From Cygnus atratus (Eukaryota; Chordata; Aves; Anseriformes; Anatidae), in the NCBI RefSeq assembly GCF_013377495.2, contig NC_066365.1, forward strand, positions 54,250,950 through 54,314,949: a DNA stretch of 64,000 nucleotides. Direction: 5' to 3'. Every line of letters begins with the position of its first letter. The stretch's first letter is position 1. A program made the position numbers and the translations under genes. A model generated the notes under the pieces. That model saw only the letters and a program-made list of their open reading frames with translations. It had not been told where the DNA came from and did no database searches. Positions 13,501-26,900 of the stretch are shown here, piece after piece.

Positions 13501-16500
13501 GGAGATGCCAAAGGCATCTGTTAAGGACAGTAGCAGTTGAAAGATACTGCTGCCCCTGGTGAAAGATAAGATTTAGCTGAAATTGAGAAAAGGCAGATGC
13601 TGTGGTCAGAAAAGGTGTGTTTGGGGAAAACAAAGTATGTCAGGGGCTGAAGTTGTATCTGGCCCTCGAAAGACTTGCTTTTGGCTATGTTCCTTTTTGG
13701 CTGCATGTGACTTGAGAAAGCTCAGGTGAATTTAGAGTGCCTAAAGAGGCATAGCCAGGGTATCTCAATCGCTGTGTGCGACTGAACCACACAGTAGTGC
13801 CAAACTGAGGTACTCAGCAGAAAATGAGGGCACTGCTGGTCACCCAAGTTGCTGGTTTGAACTGGTATGGCAGTCCCTAAGATCCTGTAGTGATGCAGGA
13901 TCCATGTGGTAATGTGAATACAAAGCAGATTCTCTCCTGGTTCTTTTGTAACTGTGATGTGGCCTTAGTTTCCTGCACCCTTACCAGAGGGGACCTGGAG
14001 AATGCAAATAAGGGCAGAACTTGCCTTTCAGAATATTTATTACTTCTGGGGCTGAATGAACCAGAAAGTGCACAGTTTGATTTCCTTTGCAGCACTGACA
14101 GGAAAGCAAACAAATCCTTTGACTTGAATTTCGTATGTCAGCACAACTGGCTGTGGAGCTGCTTGTTTTCTTCTCTTCTGTCTCAGAAGTCATTTTTCCT
14201 TAGACTTCCATTTGCAGAGTCAGCCAAAGACTTTGAGCCTGTTTACATATAGAAGTATTTTCTAGATGTGGATTGATTCTCAAGTGAGTATTTATTTTTC
14301 TCTGTTTTGTACCTTCTGGAATAATTTAATTTTTATTATGTCAATCATATGGATACTGAAATCAATGAGAAAATTCTACTTTGGACATTAGGAAACTGGA
14401 AAATATCGGACAGTGAGTGTGATGGCTAAAGCCTACTGCCGCAGGATGAAGTCTGTGAGAACAACTTGGCAGGCCAGGCTGGTTCCCTGCTATATTATGT
14501 GATTATGCTATGACACTGTCACATAGCTGCCACTAGCTTGCAGCATAGCAGCACACTGTACATCACTATGAATCAAGCTCCTGGATCTTAGATTTCATCC
14601 TTCGTCTGCTGAAAACTGTTGCTCTATTTGCTTTGTGAGCAAAAAAACAGGGAACAGTACTGGCCTTCTGCAGCAATAGGGGGGCTACCAATAGCAGAAC
14701 CTTTAAAAACAAATGCTGTTGTAAGACTTTGAGCCTTCAGGTGGTCTGGGAAACACTCAGAGAACAGAGGAAGAGGAGGAAGGAGAGAAAGTGGAGACCT
14801 CATGTTTTAGATTTCATAAAATTCTTGTAAGCTGAAAGAAGAAAAAATACAAAATTTGTGAAAGCAATTATTAAAAGTGCACTGAATGGTACAAGTTAAT
14901 TCATATGTAACTTTGGTATCTTGGCTTATTAAAAACTTATTTTTTGTTTGCAAAGCAGTTTTGTGGATAGGCTCACTGCTTCTTTTTCCTTTTTGTTTTG
15001 GTACTGGGCATGAAGAGACACTGCTGGAATTTAGCAGGCCTTTATCCTTCAATTGTGTCATGCATTTTTACATGAGGGAACAATATTCTGAAAGTGGGCT
15101 CAAATGCCTATGGAGATTGCTTCAAATAGATATTGCATATATGCCTTTAGGCTTGATCGAGGCCAGGTAGGATATGTGATCTCAGCTGTGCTATTCAGTT
15201 GTAGCTTTGTGTCCCCAAAATTATTTTGCCCTGAATATTTCAAATGCTTCTGGTTTGTTTACATCATCCAAAGTATTGCTAGTGGCAGGTGTTGTAGTGG
15301 TGGTATACTGTTCTGAACATCAGCCTCGCTTAATACAAAGAGAATTGGATAAAGCCCTAAGCAGTTAGCATGACTCAGTGGTTCTCTTCTAGTAAAATAA
15401 AACAAACAAAAACACCCTAAACCCAACAACAACAAATGGTTCAAGGGGCTTGCTTAAAATTGTCAGGATATTGGGTTTGACCATTTGATGGAATGACCTG
15501 CAGCGCTTTGAAAGGGGGCTGCTAGAAGTCAATGTGCTCTCCCTCTTCAGCCAAATCAATTCTCTTGTTTTCCAGTTTGGTCTCTTTCCCCAAATTCCCC
15601 TCTTTCTTTCCCACAGTGCACTAGTTTGTTCTTCCCATCACCTTTTGCCTTCCTCTCTGCTTTTTATCCTTCCTCCTTTTTCACCTGTGTTAACTGACCT
15701 GTCAACTTTGTGTTCCTGTATTTCCTTTTTATGGTGTTTAACTTTTTCTAAACTTCAAAGTGGAAATCTGTCACTTGTTACAACAGAAATATTAGAGGTT
15801 GGAAAGAAACAGTTCAGAACCTGCTCTGTCACCAGTGCCTATAGCTGCAAAGCATCATCGTTAAAAAATAAGGTACTGCAGAGAGAAGAATAATCTGGTG
15901 ACATTCTCCTTTGTGGAGTGATGAAATTACAACAGTGAATGACCAGTAAGTCTTAAACCTACACAAGAAGAATAAAAAAGAAGTCTCACCTTTCAGATTG
16001 TACTCCATCCACTGCTGGAAAGGTTTGGTTTAAATATCTTCATCCTGCAATAGTAAAGCAACGCTTTGAGAGTGGTTTCTTTGTGTGTCTGCGCAAGTAG
16101 GATATGCTGAGGAGCAGGCTGCCTGCCACAGTGTGGAAGTATAACATCCTCCTCTTGATGCCATTGTAATTTCTTAATTTACACAGTGACCAAACAAATC
16201 ACTTGAGTAATATGCTCATCCCCTTGAGCTGAACTGGAATGCTAACCTGCTTAAAGTGAGCATGGGCTTGCCTGCTACAGTGGATTAGGGCTCATGTAAA
16301 ATGTTTACACTTATAATAACAACAATAAACTTAGAAAATCTTCAAATATTATGGGAATTTTTTTTCTTTGCTGGCACCCAGGATATTTATAGTATCAGCT
16401 AAAACTGCAGTATCCTTGTTAGAAGTTTCTCCTTCAGATTTTCATGAACTTTGAAATTTAAGAGAAGCCTCTGGCATTGCACCAGTGTTCAAGGTATCTT

Positions 16501-17084
16501 GTAAAGCTATTGTTCTTTCAGATATGTGTGCCCTAGGCTAAACAGAAATTTCAGTAAAATGTTTTCTATTAAGGATTTAGAGAGAGATAAATTTGAGAGA
16601 TAGCGATAGAGTTAAACTGAAACAGTGCGGATGCTTTTTCTCCTTTAAAAATATTATTTTTTTGTGTGTTTCTTGTTAGGGAAGGGAAGGTGGACATATG
16701 CCCACATGGATCTGTGTGTGCACGCAAACCTGTAACAAACATTAATCCCTAAGTCAGGGCCAGATCTGTGAAACGGTCAGTGTATTTTGCTGTGGGTTCA
16801 AAACTTTTGCTATGTGCTTCCTTTCATCCTTAGCATCTCTCTGCCTGGGTAGCAATAACTTGAAAAATCTCAGTGCAGCTTACGTTACAAGCTTTGACTC
16901 CAGGTAGTTATGCTTGCACCACCAAGAGAGAGGCTTCCAAAGGCTTTGAGATCCCTTTCAGCAGAGCTCTGAAAGCCTGAAATATGGCTGAAAACTAAAT
17001 GCTCTCTGCCGAATTCAGCAGCTTGTGGTTTGGGACCAAACTGAGGTGGCCCCAATATCTGCTGTGAGTCATTGCTAAGGAGAG
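1513..17084. other. Non-coding: PGCKA1 5' intron or upstream region
   Basis: I see no protein-coding exon, RNA gene or young mobile element that I can support here. All ORFs are short, unrelated to families I know, and overlap each other on both strands. Small landmarks are a T15 run (4438-4452), an A15 run (7339-7353), a perfect 13-bp inverted repeat (5867-5909) and a T-rich run near 13080. Because the PGCKA1 start exon has an acceptor in front of its ATG, one or more non-coding PGCKA1 exons must lie at higher coordinates, in this stretch or further right. Confidence 0.6.
5867..5909. repeat. Perfect 13-bp inverted repeat with 17-nt loop
   Basis: The left arm at 5867-5879 (ATAACACAGCTTC) is matched exactly by its reverse complement at 5897-5909, around a 17-nt AT-rich spacer. 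It could form a cruciform or an RNA hairpin, but the stem is shorter than a typical pre-miRNA and I see no extension of pairing on either side. Confidence 0.8.
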
Positions 17085-17225
17085 CCTGAGCACGTTTGAT
17101 TCATTGCTCTGCTCTGTTGCCCTACAGCGAGTCACTTAACTTGTCTTGTATGCTACCATTTCACATCCTTCTCAGAGCTTAATGTTTGGGCAGCACTTTG
17201 GAGATTTATGGCGCTATTCCATCTC
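17085..17225 (+). repeat. MIR-like amniote SINE remnant
   Basis: The order of recognisable pieces follows the MIR/MIR1_Amn consensus as I remember it. There is a GAGTCACTTAACTTGTCTTG core (the 'caagtcacttaacctctctg' segment), a diverged 'cccatctgtaaaatg' region, then TTAATGTTTGGGCAGCACTTTGGAGATTTATGGCGCTATT split over the tail (the 'aaagcactttgagat...ggcgctata' end). The copy is heavily mutated, as expected for an element inactive since early amniotes. The ends are approximate. Confidence 0.55.
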
Positions 17226-18504
17226 ATTATAGTGTTGCAAAGGGCTGAGAGTGTTTCTATGCATCTGCTAAAGGTGCTGTTGGTACTTTAGGTGGAGTAA
17301 AGAATAAAGCTTACGAAGACTGAGTCGTTGCGTCTTCCTATCTTTATGTGACTTTTTTTTCTGGGGGTCTTCTTGTCTCTTTTTACCTTAATTCCATTCT
17401 TGTTTGATGTAGCTGTCATCATTAATTACAAAGTAGTTTATTCTATTTACTTTTTGTTCTATTTTCTAATTAATCTTTCTTGCAGTGTAATTTTGTCTCG
17501 ATGTCGTTATTTGCTTTGTGTAAGCCATGCCCTAAATGAAAGCAAAAATCCCTGCAAAAATGAAAAGCAAAATCCGTGGCCTCTTGCCACATGTTGAGAG
17601 GATGCAGATTTTATTTAACAAAGGCAAAAGATGTATCCTGTTTAACTCAGTCTTACAGAGCATTCTTATCCCCTGTGAATTGCTTTTGTCTGTTGAACAA
17701 ATTCTGAAATAGTAGGTCAGCTATAGGGTTTTCATTAATTTTTAATTGGGTTTTGTGTGTTTATTTTAAGTCTACTAGGAAATATGTTTCTAAAATTCCC
17801 TAGAAAAGGAAAATTCCAAAAAGGAGAGCTGATACAGCTTACCAACAGCTATAACTTGTAAGCTTACCCATTATATTGTGTCAAGTGATAACTGATTTCA
17901 CTGTGATGCACGTCACTGGTTTTTGATCTAAACATAGAGTTGTTTGTTTGTTTGTTTTAAGGAATGAATTACTGAAGCTGCTTATAATGTTAAAAATGTG
18001 CTGAAAGCTCAGCATCAAATGCTGGATGCTTAATGGAATAAAATGTGCAAGGCAGGATTTCAAGTGAATCAGTAGTTCATTTTCTCTGTCAGACAGGATC
18101 AGACATAAACCAGTCTATGTTTATACTTAAACGTGAGTTAAAAATATCCTCTTTTCATTGTATTTGGAGCTTTCTTCTCTTTTACGTAGTGATAGCTTGG
18201 AAAATGGTTCTTGTTCCTGCAAATTACACTCAGACATCTTAACTAAATACTCTTTTTTACCATCATCTTTGCTTAGCAACATCCCTTTTGAGATATTCTT
18301 GGAAACTTAATACTTGTCTGATGTGTACAATAGCGTTCATAAATCAAGGAATGTCGCCACATCCTGCTCTCTTACATTGTTTAATACTTTTCATATTATT
18401 GTTTCTGGGAGAGAAGCACAAAGCCTCACGCACCCACTCACTCCAATATATTGCAGGACACAACTACAAATGACCCGAGCCCCAGCCTCTGGAGCACGGC
18501 TTAC

Positions 18505-18676
18505 CATGGTGGTGCAGGTTGTCCCAGCGCGTGAATCGCATCTGCATGTTTGTCATGGACCCAAGCAGCAAGGAGCTTTCACATTCCAAAATATCCTGGA
18601 ATTTAAACAAAATCATTAGGCTCTCTGTACTTACGTTGTAGAAGCTCCTATTTGCATTTTCCATTTCATCTGGTTG
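18505..18676 (-). other. Exon-like segment, possible non-coding PGCKA1 5' exon or lncRNA exon
   Basis: On the minus strand an acceptor-like run (agcttgttttcag) precedes position 18676. Two donor-like sites follow: AAC|gtaagt after 18635 and ATG|gtaagc after 18505. An internal acceptor-like site (aaattccag before 18595) is only 39 bp after the first donor, too close for a normal intron, so the two donors would be alternatives. A single frame stays open across the segment (starting MENANRSFYN), but I do not recognise the peptide. The strand and position fit a 5' exon of PGCKA1, but splice-like strings occur by chance at this density, so this is a weak call. Confidence 0.25.
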
Positions 18677-19152
18677 CTGAAAACAAGCTATTTCAAAGTC
18701 ATATAGTCGAAATCTAAGTGCAATACCCTAGGCCTGTTTTGGCATAGCTCCTGGCTACGCTTCAGGTCCTGAGCATGCTTTTTGCTGGACAAAATTAACA
18801 TTTTGGGAGCTGTAAGCAGTTATTTCCAGATTTACCTTCCCGTTCTGCCGTTGAATCCTTTGCTAGGCTTGCTTTTAATTTTTTTTTTTTAATAAAGTTG
18901 CATTTGTAAATGCTGGACAGCTGTTTCTCTGATCTACATACTTTCCCACTCCATTAGGAGCTCCCAGTGTGAAGTTTCAAGCACCATGCACAGGTCCTGT
19001 GCTGTAAAATGTTGTGTAAAGCCAGCCAGTACTTTTCATAAGAAAAGAGCCTTCCTCACCCCAAGGATCAAAGAGGAGCAATGTCTGTGTTACTGAGAAC
19101 AGCGATACAGGCTTTGACTTATTCTTTCCAGAAGTCATAACCTGCTCCTCCA

Positions 19153-19172
19153 AGCTGATCTGCAGATCAGCT
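19153..19172. repeat. Perfect 20-bp palindrome
   Basis: The half-site AGCTGATCTG (19153-19162) is followed directly by its reverse complement with no spacer. The centre is a PstI-like CTGCAG. Function unknown; it could be a dimeric protein-binding site or chance. Confidence 0.85.
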
Positions 19173-20785
19173 GACTGTAGACATTTCTTCTTTTCTTTTG
19201 TTGGTCAGAAGTAACAGAACTCAGTGCTGTCCCCAGCAGTTTCAGAAAAAATGTTCAGCTGTCATCCGTGGTTTTAATTTATGCCCTGAGACTTGCACCC
19301 CCCTCACAGTTTCCTTCCCTGCTCTGTTAGCCTTGGTCCTGCCCCCCGTGTGCCTTTGTGGTATTGTTCAAATACTTTCTCTGCTGCAAACTCCAATAGC
19401 TTTTAGGGGGATCTTTTTGATCATTTCTACTCGTCATCTCAATTCAAAGTTCAGTGGAACGAACCTCTGATTTACATGCATTCTTTGTGTTTCTGCCCAT
19501 GTGTTTCTCTGTAATTGTCTGCATATGGTTGTGTTAATGTGCTCTTTCCTGAAGACAAGCTGAGATGGGTTTCGTATGAGGGATCCTGAATGAAATGTAG
19601 ACCCACTGCTTGTTCATGGTAAAACTGTGGCTGACCTTGCTAGGAGCGGAATCAAAGCCTTTAAGAGTCAGTCTGTTGCAAGATAATGAGAGGGAGAAAT
19701 GTTGTGAAATCAAAGCCGAATTTGAAAATCCTAGATTGTTCCTGTGAATGCTTAGAGTCCAGAAACAGCCTTTCAGCTGTGGAACTGCACACTTCTCCCC
19801 GAGGCTCTGTAGGGACGAGGAACAGTAGAAATGTAGAGAACTGAATGTCTTGCCTTACTAGGGAAATTGAAGAGGGAGAGAAATGAGTAGTCAGTTTTCT
19901 TACAAAAAACACTTAAGAAGTCAAATCAGGTTGAGGTTAGTTATCCTTGCAATCTTTTTTGCACTCAAAGGGATTTCCAAGGCTTTTAATATATTTATCA
20001 GTACACTAGTTCCTGAATACTGTCATTGTGTTTCTTGTAAATGTGAAATGTGTCACTGAAAACAAGAAATATGGAAACAGGTGAGATAACCATGCATCAG
20101 TTAACATGTAAATGAGCACGTTTTAATAATTCTCTGAGATCTGATGGGTCTGCTTGATTTGTGGAGAACTTGAGCAGTAACAGAAAAGCTGTTTCCCGAG
20201 TAGTGAAAACAAGCTGATGAGAGGAGATATCTTGATCCACAATTGAAAATAGAAAAAGTAGGCTGAAAATAGAAAAAGTCTTCCAGAAGAGCCCTGTGGT
20301 CTTGCTATTTCCTGGGTGCATGGGCTGAGCTTCCAGTTGCCAGCAGTACGGGTTGAGTTTTGCTCATTTTGTTGTAAACTGAAAGGTCATAAACTGCTAG
20401 CGTGTTGAATGGTAAGAAGCGGTACGTTCAAATAAGCGTGGGGATTTCTGGAGAATTATCACCTTTCCATTATCTAAGACAGCTTAGGATGGTGCTGTCT
20501 GTTTAAATGGTCTTGCAGTCCATTATCACGTGTCTGTTGGTGTCCAGATACAGGTTCTTAGCTGTAGCTATCTTTTTGTGAGGCCACTTTAGATCTCTGG
20601 TGAAGAGAGAGATTTTTATGTTCTATTTGTTCCACTGCTTTTGCAGATCATGCTGGCTACTGTGTTCTACCTCTTCCCGGCAAGTAATGATCACGAGCTG
20701 TTTCACATGGTGGTATCTGTCATACAAGGTTTTCTGCTTCCTGGACCATGAATCACAACAAAATAAATTTATGTTTTATGAAGTG

Positions 20786-20900
20786 TCATGCAGAATCATA
20801 AACTACTTCATTGGAAAGAACCTCTGGAGTTCATCCTGCCCAACATTTACTCAGTGGATGTCAACGTAGGTCTACAGCTTTCTGCAGAACATGCAACACC
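20786..20900 (-). mobile_element. Old CR1 3'-end remnant
   Basis: The text 'cagaatcataaactacttc', then 'ttggaaagaacctctggag', then 'catcctgcccaac' follows the antisense CR1 3' end (agaatcatagaat...ggttggaaaggacctc...agttccaacc). It is short and diverged, and the right boundary is a guess. Confidence 0.5.
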
Positions 20901-23900
20901 TACGTTTAGCTCATTAGTGCAGGGGAAGCTTTGATCTTTATTGGCAGTGTCCGCTGGGCGGGTGGTGTGGTGTCAATAAACTCCGTCTATGTTTGTGTAG
21001 TTCTTTGTTAGCAAAGATCTCGCAGAAGTCTAGGGTGAAAGTTCAACATCTGAGGTTTTCCACTCCTGTAAAAATTTCCTGTTCTGAGATTGGGTGTTAA
21101 ATTTGTGTTCCAGTTCCTTACCTCCAGATTTCAGCCCAAAATGCTAGCAATCTGTCTCCTCTTTAAAGAACCTGGAAGAAGAAAATAACATATTGAGGTC
21201 TTGCTGAATATCGGTATTGACATATATTGTATGTGCTGTGGCATCTTCCCTCTGGAAAAAGTTTCTGTTCTGTTCTACTTGTGGCAATTTATCTGGGTCT
21301 GTTGTTAACATGACAGTTTATCATTGTTGCGATAGATTACAGTTTTTCTCAGATACCATTTGTCTCTCATTTTAAAGTTATTGTCAAGATGACCAAAATA
21401 ATGAGTAGATAAGCAATGTCTTTTGAATGGGATCTTTGAGAGCTTCATCCTGCCGGTTGCTTGGGCACAGAGATGTTTAGGTACCCAGCTCCTGCAGGTA
21501 CTATTCAGCCAGCACTGAGAAGCCGTGTCAGTGGGACAGACAGTTTGCTGTGTGGAGCACCTTCCTTTTCTTTCTAGAAGATGAGGACATGCACAGCCTT
21601 TCATATGATCACAATCTGAGAAATCAGCCTGCCCAGATGCTTAAAAATTAATTAGGGGCAGAAAGAGCAGAGCCAGCTCCTGGTTCCTGCAGCTGTCAGT
21701 GCCCATAAATCAGCTGTGTTTTTCCTTTTGAAACAAGGCAAGAGCATGAATTTAATTAATGGGTTTGACTTGCTCTGGAAACACAGAGTAGTCACCCTCT
21801 CCACACCTTTCACAGATGCTGCAAACATACAAATGTTATTGTGTATTTACTCATGAATGCCTTCCAGCATCATTGTGCTAGACACAGTTGAATGCCTCAG
21901 GCAGGTGGCAAGCCAATGACTGCAGCAAAGCCTTGTTCTTTGGGCACCCAGATCGGAGCCACAAAGGAGCAGCAGGTTGGAAGTGGCACTGCCGTGGTTC
22001 CACCCGAGTTCTGCTCAACAAAGGCATCGGTAATGGCTGCTGCAGAACACTGTGGGGAGAACAAACGGTGGGTTTGGGCTGCTTTGCATGACTGGGAATT
22101 AAATTATTAAAAAAAAAAATCACGGAGATATATCCTACCGCTGTGTTAAACAAACAGACCCAAAAGCTTATTCTAAGTTGTCCATGAAGTTTCCATCAGG
22201 AAAGGAAAGGATTCCATCAGGAATCTCTCTGACTGTATTGTTTGCTTTTTCTTGTATTTTTAATTCTTGTTACGTGTAAAGAAACACAGAAACTGTCAAA
22301 CTTGATCAGACTCAAGTTCAGTCCTGTAGTGAGCATCAGATACCTCTAAAGAAGTTGCGAAAATGCCTGTCAGGGAGATGCTATTGTGCAACTTTTACAT
22401 CCATCAAACGTGGCTTACGTCTCTTGAGTTTGAAGACTTACATTATTCTAAAAGTTAAATCTTTTTTAAACTTATATTTGATTTGGTCATACTCCCTGTT
22501 GTAGCATAAGTCTGTTGTTTTCCCTAGAAACCTTTTTATATTATTTTTCCTCAGAGATAAATGTATAGATACCAATCGCCCAGGCCAGTTATGCTAGAAG
22601 AATAATTTTGTTTGCTCGATTTTGAATTAGGCCCTTTTTTGATCTGTTTGGGTGTTTCCTGGTATTTATATTATGTAACCCTATATTATATAAAAGGATT
22701 ATGTATTATCCCTTTAGTCTACAATGCAGTATATGTTTTCATTGCCTCTCTCTAGGTGCCTAGAGAACTTTGAAAAACATATACTACAAAACACAGCTTT
22801 CTTGGAATAAACAGTTTTTCAGAGCATTATTTGATCTATACAAGTTGGTGGTTTTGGCTAGTGTGGATGTTTCTGAGAGGCTGAGTTAATCTGCTAGCAA
22901 AGACATTTGAAAAACAATGGTGCTTTATTCAAACACTGAAAAGTAAGCCTGAAAATAGGGAAAAATGGTTGAATGTTGCCTTTTATTCCCTGTGTTGCCT
23001 ACAGGTGTGAGAATACCGTGGAAGCTCTGGAACAGGATGGCGCGCACTGTGCTCTGATGACTTGAACCCTGAGATGTCGTGCTAACACCATCAGTCCTAG
23101 TTGTTTGGTCTTTCTGTCTTCCTTAAATCTAGGGTTTGGGGGCAGGACCTGTCTGGGGATTCAAGGAGAATCAGGCCTCTAAGTTTCAGAACAAGATTAC
23201 CAGACCTGCGATGAGTGCATTTATGAATATTTATGTGGAACTTAGGATTCAGAGCGAGTGTTGAGCGCAATCTGCTGCACATTTTAATCAGGAAAAAACC
23301 TCAGACCTCTCTTCCTTTCCCTGACATACCTTGAAAAGATTCACAGCTCTCAGTTTTTAAACACTCTTGCCAAAACAAGAACATCCATAACAAGTTTCAG
23401 TCACAAAATGGGACTTTGTTGCTAAGTTTAAGTGTTTAAACACACTTAGGACTGTACTGGCCAGCCCCTGACATTGGTGATTCTGGGAAGTGTTCACGAA
23501 GAAAGCCAAACACCAGGCAACGGGTGTGCTAGGTCTTTGTGTTTGTTATAAGAGAGCATTTTTTCATCTAACTGTAGAATAAATATTTTAGCTTTCTCTA
23601 TATATAGCAGCTTTAACCAAAAGACTTTAGCCATTTCTTAAGTTAGCATTACAGCTATACCTGGCAGTGCTTTATTGTGTAGAATCTTCATCAACCCAAT
23701 TTTATCAGCACAACTGCCTGTAAAGGCTGTGTTGCATGCTCTGGGATCCTTCATAAGGATGGTGGAAAAAGGAAATAGTCTTTCCTGCTGTTGGCCTCCT
23801 CTCATTATTGACAAAGCCCATTTTCAGAGTAAGGAAAGATGGAAGAGGCTGTGTTTCTTCTACCCTTTTTTAACAAAGTTCACAGCACACGTTAATGTGC

Positions 23901-26900
23901 ACCCAAATTTATGGCAGCTTAACCTTCGTGCTGCATGGTCTGCCATGGATCTGCAGTCCCTTGGCGTGGATCTGCTGCTGATCTTCTCCTTGCTTGTATT
24001 TGCTGGGGAGCTTGTGTCCTCTATGTTCTTACAACAGATTATTTTACTGGTGGGGGAGAAGGGGAGGTAGGTACACTGCCTGCTTTGCTTTTTTCCACTG
24101 CCTTCCTTAAAATTGTCCGGTGCCTCTGATGCGCCATACATTGCCAGGTGCAAACGTGTCCGTGTGATTAGCCAGCCTAGGCAGCTTTGATCTGGGTTGC
24201 AGCTATCTTGCTTAGGACCTGGATTTTGCAAGCAGTACTCCCAGACACCCAGTCATCTCCCAGCCTCTGACTATTTTCAGGCAGTGGTGACAAAGCAGAA
24301 TCTAATTTCTCTACAAAAATTCTGAAGGTTTCTGAAGAGCGAATGTACAGTCATAAGCTCTTCTGCAGGCAAAGAGCCATGGGGAGCCTCCTGTGGAAAT
24401 GGGATTTCCCTCCGTTCACATTTCTGAGGATGTGGAAATGGATGACACTAAATCCTGGGTTATAATTTAGACAGTGAGAAGATTGCAGACTGATTCCATA
24501 AGTAGAAAAATCCCTTAAGTAAACACATAATGTCTATAATCCTGTCAGTCAGAAGATTAGAGATGCAGTCAGATACTAACTTATATAAATGGCTTAGCAG
24601 CAAAGATTGTGCTAATAGAGGTAAGAAACACACTGTGCTGAAGGCCAGGGAAATGGGGGAACTCTGAGGAATGGTATTTCCTGTATAAGCAGACGTTGTA
24701 ACAAAATGTTCTGAGCTAAACATGACTCTCCTAGTGCAATATTTGAGATAACTGTCATTATGTAGATTGGTGGCTGAAAGCAGCCCGCTGTGCTCAGCTT
24801 TCATTCATATATTTGGATAACATATGCAGCCTTTAAGGCCCCAGCTTCAGAGTGGGACTTGTTCCTACAGTTCCCAGTGGTGTGAATATCGCACTGACGT
24901 AGCTGAGGAGCGAAGCGACGTGGGGTAGCGGCACTTCAGCTGCCATTTTAAGGATTCAGTGCTATCAAACACAGCCTTGGGAGCAGGCTTTCCTGATCAC
25001 TTTTGCTATGTGTGTAACATATGTTCCTTGTTGCTGTGGTGAGTGCTTGGAAAGCCCTACATCACCAAAGCTAGTTATTTTATTTTTTAAGTACGTATTC
25101 CTCCAGGTAGAAAGAGCAGCTGTCCCCAAAGGCCAGAAAGTGATATCACCAAAGCAGTCAACAGCTCTTCCCTCATCTCCTCCTGGGCTGCATGCTGCTT
25201 ACAACAGACCAGGACCAGCCTGCGGTAGGGTAGCTCTTCTGGGTGAGAAGTCTAGGTGTTTATCATAAACCTTAATGTGCACATAATGGCCTTAAAGGTA
25301 CATAAAATCTTGCTAAAGGTAACTTCTGGTCCATTTTGAAGTTCTAGCTTCAATAATGGCAATATTTGCAGCCTCCAGCCAAATGAAAGCCCAGGAGAAT
25401 GTATCAGTAGAGAGTCCTCTGAGCAAAGCAGGAAATAACCAAGATGAAGATTTTGAAAACAAAAACATTTCCCTAATGTGGTCTTTAAAGCCCATTCAAT
25501 GTGGGTAGCAAAGGTGTTTTTCAGGCAAACTACTGCAATTCAGTTAGACTGACCTAATTTTTACTCCTGCTCTCTCTGCTGCAGATTTCCACGCTGATAC
25601 CATTTAGCTTTAAGACCACGTTGTGGCCTGGGTGAGACTTGGGTTACAGCACCACTGACTGCAGGAGTTTAAATACAGGAGCTGCTGTCAGAATGGGCAT
25701 CTTGTGTGCGTGCTCCTCTCAGCTAAGAAAACTGAAGGAGGACTGTTTTGGTTTGGGCAGATGAAACTCCTCTTAAAGGAAAGTAAATGCTGTTGTAGCC
25801 CAAAGCAAATGCTACTGGCTATGATATATGCAATTTGTATACTTTTTTAATTAAAAGTGGAGGCTATAGGCCCATTCATCTACATTTTACTTCATTATCT
25901 TTGTGCTGACTGCTCACAGTGACACACAAAATGGCACACAAGTCTCACTAAACACCTATCCACTTAGTTGTGTGCATCACATCCCACAGTTAGCAGAATT
26001 GCTTATGCATTTCAAGCAGTTTTATCTAGAAATAGAAATTCTTACTGGGCATTTCTTCAGCAGCATCTGTTTTCGTTATTTAACTTAATTAAAAGCTGCT
26101 TTAAAATGCATTGACGACATCAACATTTGGATAAGATTATGGAGTGATGGTTCTGGATTCCAAGCCTTTGAAATATAAAAAAGTTCTTTTCAAAGCATGA
26201 AATTACTTTTTCTTGCAACCTATTCCTTAATTTAAAATTGATCCTATGAGAATGATAGTCCAAGCATCTATTTAAGACTGAAGCCTTGTTTGCCCACAGA
26301 AATGGCACTGTTGTGAAGCAAGAGTAAACTAATCAGCGTAAACCAATTTTAAATCAGCGCATCATTCTTATGTAGAAAATTGCTTCAGTTTAATTCTGCC
26401 AGTGCAACACCATGCTTTCATTAGAGCAGTGTGTGTAGTATGCAGTGCTCTTTCCGTGAGCAGCTCTGAGTAGTGGGTTTGCAGCTGAAGCAGTGTCACT
26501 GCAGCACCTAACCCAGGCTGGACGCTCACCTCTCCTCTGCTGGGACACCCACGGTGCCCAGGTGCCAGACTGGGTTTACCAGGTGTTGGCATTTGCTTGC
26601 AATCTCCACGTGCAGAATTGATACAAAAGTGTTAGCTTTAAATGATGAGAGGAATCCTCTTCGTTTGCAGTCTTTGATTACATCGTCTATAAAGAAGGCC
26701 TCAAGCGTAGGCATTTATTTTTCTGCTGTAGGCTTAATTTGACTAAACTGGCGTGATTTGTATGTATTCCTGGGATTGTAAGGAAACAATGTGAAGCTTA
26801 GTCAGGAGTCCTTTTGATTTTACACTGACTAATGCTATGTAAACCATTTTGAATCAGCTTGACTTAAGTTTTGGGAGGTGGTTAATGTCTAGCAAAGGCT

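Larger units (their letters stand above)
17226..20785. other. Non-coding interval with one exon-like segment and a palindrome
   Basis: No recognisable gene. It contains a TTTG microsatellite (about 17941-17957), an exon-like segment on the minus strand at 18505-18676 (listed separately), a 20-bp palindrome at 19153-19172 and a small direct repeat (TGAAAATAGAAAAAGT at 20244-20259 and 20264-20279). The remaining ORFs are short and have no family resemblance. Confidence 0.55.
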
